From assembly GCA_003864495.1 (NCBI GenBank), contig ML133391.1:1-64000 (forward strand): 64,000 nucleotides of DNA, in the 5' to 3' direction. Shown piece by piece: positions 59,811-64,000 of this stretch. This stretch comes from Nemopilema nomurai. Lineage: Eukaryota; Cnidaria; Scyphozoa; Rhizostomeae; Rhizostomatidae. Position 1 is the stretch's first letter. Every line of letters begins with the position of its first letter. The notes under the pieces were generated by a model. That model saw nothing but the letters and a program-made list of their open reading frames with translations. It was not told the origin of the DNA and did no database searches. A program made the translations under genes and the position numbers.

Positions 59811-62231
59811 TCAGTCAAATAATCTCCAGGTCAGCCGATGCTGTGTTTGAGAGCACGGCGTCGGAGAGAATTCAGATTGCGTCGAGAGTTCCACAAAAGG
59901 GCGTTGGTCGAAACAACTCACCGACCTGTATGGCGTCATAAATGTAATCATTGATATGAAAAAATCCTGCTTATTTACAAGAGCCAAACTATACCCTGAA
60001 GTCCCGAATCTCTTTGGTAGCAAACAAACATTAAACTGTATGTCTAAATTATCACTGCATGTGTTTTTTGTTGTTGCCTTTCATTGTTTATCCTTCAATG
60101 TAAGTCCTAGCCCACAATTTTCTCACCTGTAAGCAATTTTTCGATCTAGCGTGAACATAGGTTTAACTACGCCATTAACAGGCATGGTAGAAACATTGTT
60201 ATGAAGGGGCATGGTACAAATAATGCTTTTCCAATAATCTTTTATTAGCGACTTCCTTGATCATATGACTTCGATCACTGAGCCACATCGTGAGTTTCCA
60301 TCTAGCTATGAATAATTTAATTAAACGAATCAAATAATCTACTAATGGTTTAAATAAGTTAGCAAATTTGACAAATTTACATTCTGATATTTACATTCAT
60401 AAAAAGCTACATGCATAATCCAACATTCGCTCCAACTACCGTCTGTCTAAGTTTATAAATCACAAAATGCTTCATATAAACAAAGCATTACATCATTAAG
60501 AATTTGCAGTTTTTCCCCTTCAAACTCTATGTAATTCCCAAGACTAAACCGCGTTGTCAAAACAGTCCCGTCTTGAGTACTTGGTGGCAAAAAACAAGGG
60601 TGAAGCTATTCTAAGGGTGAGCGAGATGCACATTTAGCTCTTTCAGCTCTAAACAGGCAGCGTGTCGAAAGTGGTAGGCAAGTCTTAACTACAAACTATC
60701 ACTTTCAGTTGATTGGCACACTGTTCATTAGAACTTCAATCCCGAGGTATTAAATAATCTGAAAAATCTTCTAGACAAACTGGCAGTGTTGTATATTCAG
60801 TGAAATCAATATGAATTGTTATAAATCTAACCCGATCTATTTTAATCTATTTTAATCTATTTTAATAATTCCACCCTTGTCCTTAGTGGCCTTGTTAAGT
60901 GTTGTGAAAGGGTTTGCGCATGTCACATGAGCGACAAGATCACATTGCCAAGGCAAGATAAAAAACACTGTCTGCCGTCAGCATTTGAATGACTGTAGCT
61001 AGGATACTCTGGCGTAGCCGCGGGATTTAAGTAGTCTGATTCTCACAGCGCTTCAACCCAGAAGAAAGGAATAGAAAGCGATGGAACTTTCAATTTACAA
61101 CTACCTTTCACTGAGCTGCTTTCTTGTATCAATGACGGCCGTGTTAGGCCTTCTCGGTGCAGTCGCCTTCTTCTTCCTCGCTTCTGCCGTCGCAGGCCTC
61201 TTGTTACTCGCTCTTGTCAGCGAATTTTTCCTTTGAGAAAAGAAACTCTTCCCAGGAGAATAGTTCTGCCTTTTTCTTTTGCCTGCTTCCTTTATCTTTT
61301 CACCACACGGTATGACGTAGCTCGTTGCATCTTCGGACGCTTCATGGGACGCTTTCGAATCTGGAGATGCGTCGCAACTACAGCGTCGTCGACGTTGGCT
61401 CTTTGTCGACGTCTTGCCTACATTATTGTGTGATTGTTCCCTACTTTGGAGGCTTTCTGTTTCCTCACTCGACGGACCGTTGCAAACATAAGTCAATGCT
61501 TTGTATTCCGAGACGACACGCTTATGCGAACTCTTTGCGGTGTCGAAAATACCTTCCACTGAGCCGAAACCCTTTTTACCACCAGTGACCCGGCTTCGCC
61601 TTGACGGCGTTGGCGGTGCGGCTTTGGCCTTCGAAGAGCGATCCCCGGTCGACCCACACTGCGGAGACCTTGATGTGCTCACCCGCCGCTCGCTCAGGAT
61701 CTTCCGCTCGCGGTAGGTGCCGTTGTACCGTGACGGGTAGAGAAGGTTCTCAAGCCTCTTCTGCTTGTCTTCAGTGGCAGTCGTATCGTCATCGAGCTTT
61801 CGCAACACCGTTATGCGGCTGGCGAACGAATCTTGGCGGCTAGCCGAAGCTCGCTTGGCCGACGCTACGATTAGGCCATCGATTTTGAGTGGGTCTTCGT
61901 ATAACTGAGCGTCGCTTTCGATCTCATAGCCGGGCACAAAGAGCACCTTGAACTCGGCACCACTCTCGATGCAGCTTTTGGCAGTAAGGTCCATCTCTGC
62001 AGTTGTTTTGAGCTCTTCGATTTTATCAGGTAAAACGTCGTTTTGTTTGAGGACCTTTGCCTTGAACGCGGTGTACGGAGACAAAGGTTTCTTATCCATG
62101 CCAATGGCCGGACTTTCCCGATGAAACTTGCTCATGCGCTGGAAGCGAGGGAGGGGCTTCCATACCTCTTTGTTGACAATCTTGATATTAGAAATACCAT
62201 CTGTAATGCTGGAAACGAATTGGTCGTTCAT
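59811..62231 (-). CDS. Unrecognised basic protein, three exons
   Basis: Exon 1 (61105-62231) opens at ATG 62231, behind an in-frame TAA. It has a donor GAAAG|GTAGTT in phase 2. Exon 2 (60127-60255) and exon 3 (59811-59925) fit that phase with AG acceptors and a GTGAGA donor, giving 456 residues and a TGA stop. If exon 2 is not used the protein ends at 376 residues just beyond the donor. Residues 1-100 are mixed and may fold; 115-180 contain charged helix-like sequence (LRKLDDDT, DKQKRLENLLYPSRYNGTYRERK). About 180-370 are Ser/Arg/Lys-rich and probably disordered, with clusters such as KSQRRRRCSCD, GKRKRQN and RKKKATAPRR that could act as nuclear signals. The family is not recognised; no membrane segment is seen. 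Exon 1 is well supported, exons 2-3 less so, since their acceptors are weak. Confidence 0.6.
60836..60868. repeat. 11-bp tandem repeat (three copies)
   Basis: CTATTTTAATC-type unit repeated three times, between exons 1 and 2 of the unrecognised gene at 59811-62231. Confidence 0.85.
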
Positions 62232-62362
62232 GATGAAATATTTTTAAACTTGGTAGCTTTTTGCACCCTTACCAGAAGGCAAACATAAAAAACGACGAAA
62301 GCTAGTACTAGAAGTGCTAAAATTTACGGCAAACATGAAGGTTTTAAACATATCAGCAGAAG

Positions 62363-63080
62363 CTAATAAAATTTCAATTCAAAGATTGTGCCCCATGCTG
62401 GTCTGATAATAGAGAAATGGAGGACTAGGACCATTCCAAGTTCAGAAGTGACCTGAAGGCAGGTGAAATCAGAACAAAATGGAGATTGAATCTGAAATAA
62501 TCGTATTATCAAATCAAGTCAAGCAAGATCTAATAGAATAAGATCATGACATTGGGCATTCGATTAACAGAGTCCTTCTCATCTGTCGAAAGATTTGCCA
62601 GAGATAGCACGCATTCGGTCCTCGAATCCTCTGTCAACTGTCCTTAATTTGACATTTAAAAACGTGTTTTAACAAGACAAACTACAAGCGATGTCGACAG
62701 AGGACTCGTTTGCATATTTAAGACGAAATCTGCGAAGAAACTTAGATTTGCACCCCTGATCGTGAAACTTTTTCGAAACATTTCAAAAAAAGGGACTGAT
62801 AATGTGAGATATTAAGTCAATTCAAAGTTTACCGACAGAAAATATCAATATCAAAATATCAATCTATAAAACTGCGACATTAAACAAAGGAGAGACTTGG
62901 TGGATGCTTTCAAACAAAGGAATTCACCTCCTCAAACTGTCGCTCGTCATCTTTTCTGTTGCGCACGTGTTTCCATCTTCTATTTTGGAGAACATCTCTC
63001 CTTTCGCTTTCCGGTTTAGAAGATAGGCAGCAGCGAGCCCGTTCCGATGGATGTCGAATGCTGGAAACAGCCTCCCATTC
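62363..63080 (-). CDS. Possible last two exons of a gene entering from the right
   Basis: On the minus strand 62932-63080 has an acceptor (ACTTTCTAG), an open frame rich in Arg, Glu and Lys (RRWKHVRNRKDDERQFEE) and a donor GAG|GTGAAT in phase 0. A second segment, 62363-62491, follows a good acceptor (TTATTTCAG) in phase 0 and runs 42 codons to TAG. The product is unrecognised. The first exon could instead be a 5' untranslated exon of the gene starting at 62231. Confidence 0.3.
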
Positions 63081-64000
63081 TAGAAAGTAACATCTTCAGC
63101 ATTAATTCTGATTATGCTTAGGGAAATTCATCAGGGAGGAAATGTTGGGAAGCAACAGAAGAGGCCGGTCGTGCACACATTGGGCGGGATGTCTCTTGGA
63201 AGATGCGAAGGAGGCTAATGAAGCTAGATGGAGCATGATAAAAATGACATCACTGAAAAGTGCTCGAGAGAGTCATGCAAATATGCACTGTCGATGTGCT
63301 GAAAAGGATTAGAATGATCTTCTTGCTACAGAAATCGCACTGTTATTACCTGAAGTTGATAAGTGTTTAAGTGGAAATATATGTGAAAATAGAATGAAAA
63401 TTAAAACGAAACAAATAACTTGAATGCGCGAAGAAAGGTTCTCAATACTCGGCACTGAAAAATTGGAGCGATATTCCCATCAATATCAGAGATGTTGCTA
63501 CACAATCAATATCAGAGATGTTGCTACACTTAGCGAACTAAAGGTTTGCTTTTAAGAGACAGGGCCAACAAGCAATACTAGGGCCAACAGTTTCCAGCGA
63601 CCCCGTTTCAGCAGTCTTACGCGCGGTGCCATCTGACTCGTCTTCTGTCAAGTACTGGAGTCTGGGCCCTAGTACCGGGATCTAACGGACCCTAACGGAC
63701 GCTGACACCTATTAATACTAATCCCCTTTGTATTCATTCGTATTCGTTTTCGTTTTCGTTCACCATTCGTATTTCGCTCCGTTCGACACGTTGTGTCACC
63801 CACGTTTACTTATAATATGACAAGTTTATAGCATCAAACTATCGTCTCTCTCTGTGCTTCACATCTGACTCGTCTTCCACCTCTTCCTGTTGCCACTACT
63901 AGGCCCAAAAAGCAATCTGGCTCCTGCTTAAACATAGCATCCACGTTTTAACCTTGGAACCTTGGCAACCTTCTAATGAAAGAGTTGAAACAGCCCTTGC
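63081..64000. other. Right edge of the window
   Basis: No supported gene. 63481-63529 is a 26-bp unit repeated almost twice (CAATATCAGAGATGTTGC). Near 63732-63775 TTCGTATTCGTTTTCG-type short repeats occur. Confidence 0.45.

Noticed and set aside
59815..59941. Plus-strand terminal exon with a strong pyrimidine tract before its AG
   Set aside because: No phase-compatible plus-strand partner was found; the minus-strand reading fits the phase of the gene starting at 62231. It remains the main alternative for this interval.
1..64000. CRISPR arrays, bacterial operons, insertion sequences or rRNA genes
   Set aside because: None seen. The tandem repeats present are eukaryotic mini- and microsatellites without unique spacers.

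Overview
This is a piece of an animal nuclear genome. It is AT-rich and intron-rich, with GT-AG introns from under 100 bp to several kb, microsatellites, minisatellites and one DNA transposon. Two genes can be named because their exons splice in phase into well-known animal proteins: a formin of the FHOD class, and the Fe-S protein anamorsin/CIAPIN1. Gene density, compact CpG-containing promoters and the state of the Harbinger element would fit a cnidarian such as a sea anemone or coral, but that placement is inference; nothing here fixes the species.

Layout: 274-1697 (+) holds the last three exons of a gene that enters from the left; I do not recognise its product. 1698-3949 has its 3' flank and a degenerate coding-like stretch on the minus strand. 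3950-27890 (-) is a complete FHOD gene of 24 exons, about 1,334 residues, with an N-terminal GBD/FH3 region, a long linker, a polyproline FH1, the FH2 domain and a C-terminal DAD with conserved putative ROCK sites. Its introns carry a 27-bp minisatellite with five perfect CRE palindromes, a 300-bp purine tract and a 53-bp exact duplication, all close to exons 4 and 5. About 28.1-39.0 kb is almost empty. 39021-42339 is an apparently intact PIF/Harbinger transposon with a TAA target duplication, 42-bp terminal inverted repeats, a spliced Myb/SANT-like gene (+) and a DDE transposase (-). An orphan first exon (minus, ATG at 46021) starts an unidentified gene. 51394-58283 (-) is CIAPIN1 in 10 exons. 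59811-62231 (-) is a three-exon gene for a basic, low-complexity protein of unknown function. 62363-63080 (-) may hold the last two exons of another gene entering from the right.

FHOD builds and bundles actin filaments under Rho/ROCK control; CIAPIN1 passes electrons to cytosolic Fe-S cluster assembly. They have no known functional link. The one self-contained system is the transposon, whose two proteins are expected to work together: the Myb-like protein binds DNA and brings the transposase to the ends. All exon boundaries were derived by hand from splice consensus, reading phase and similarity recalled from known families.
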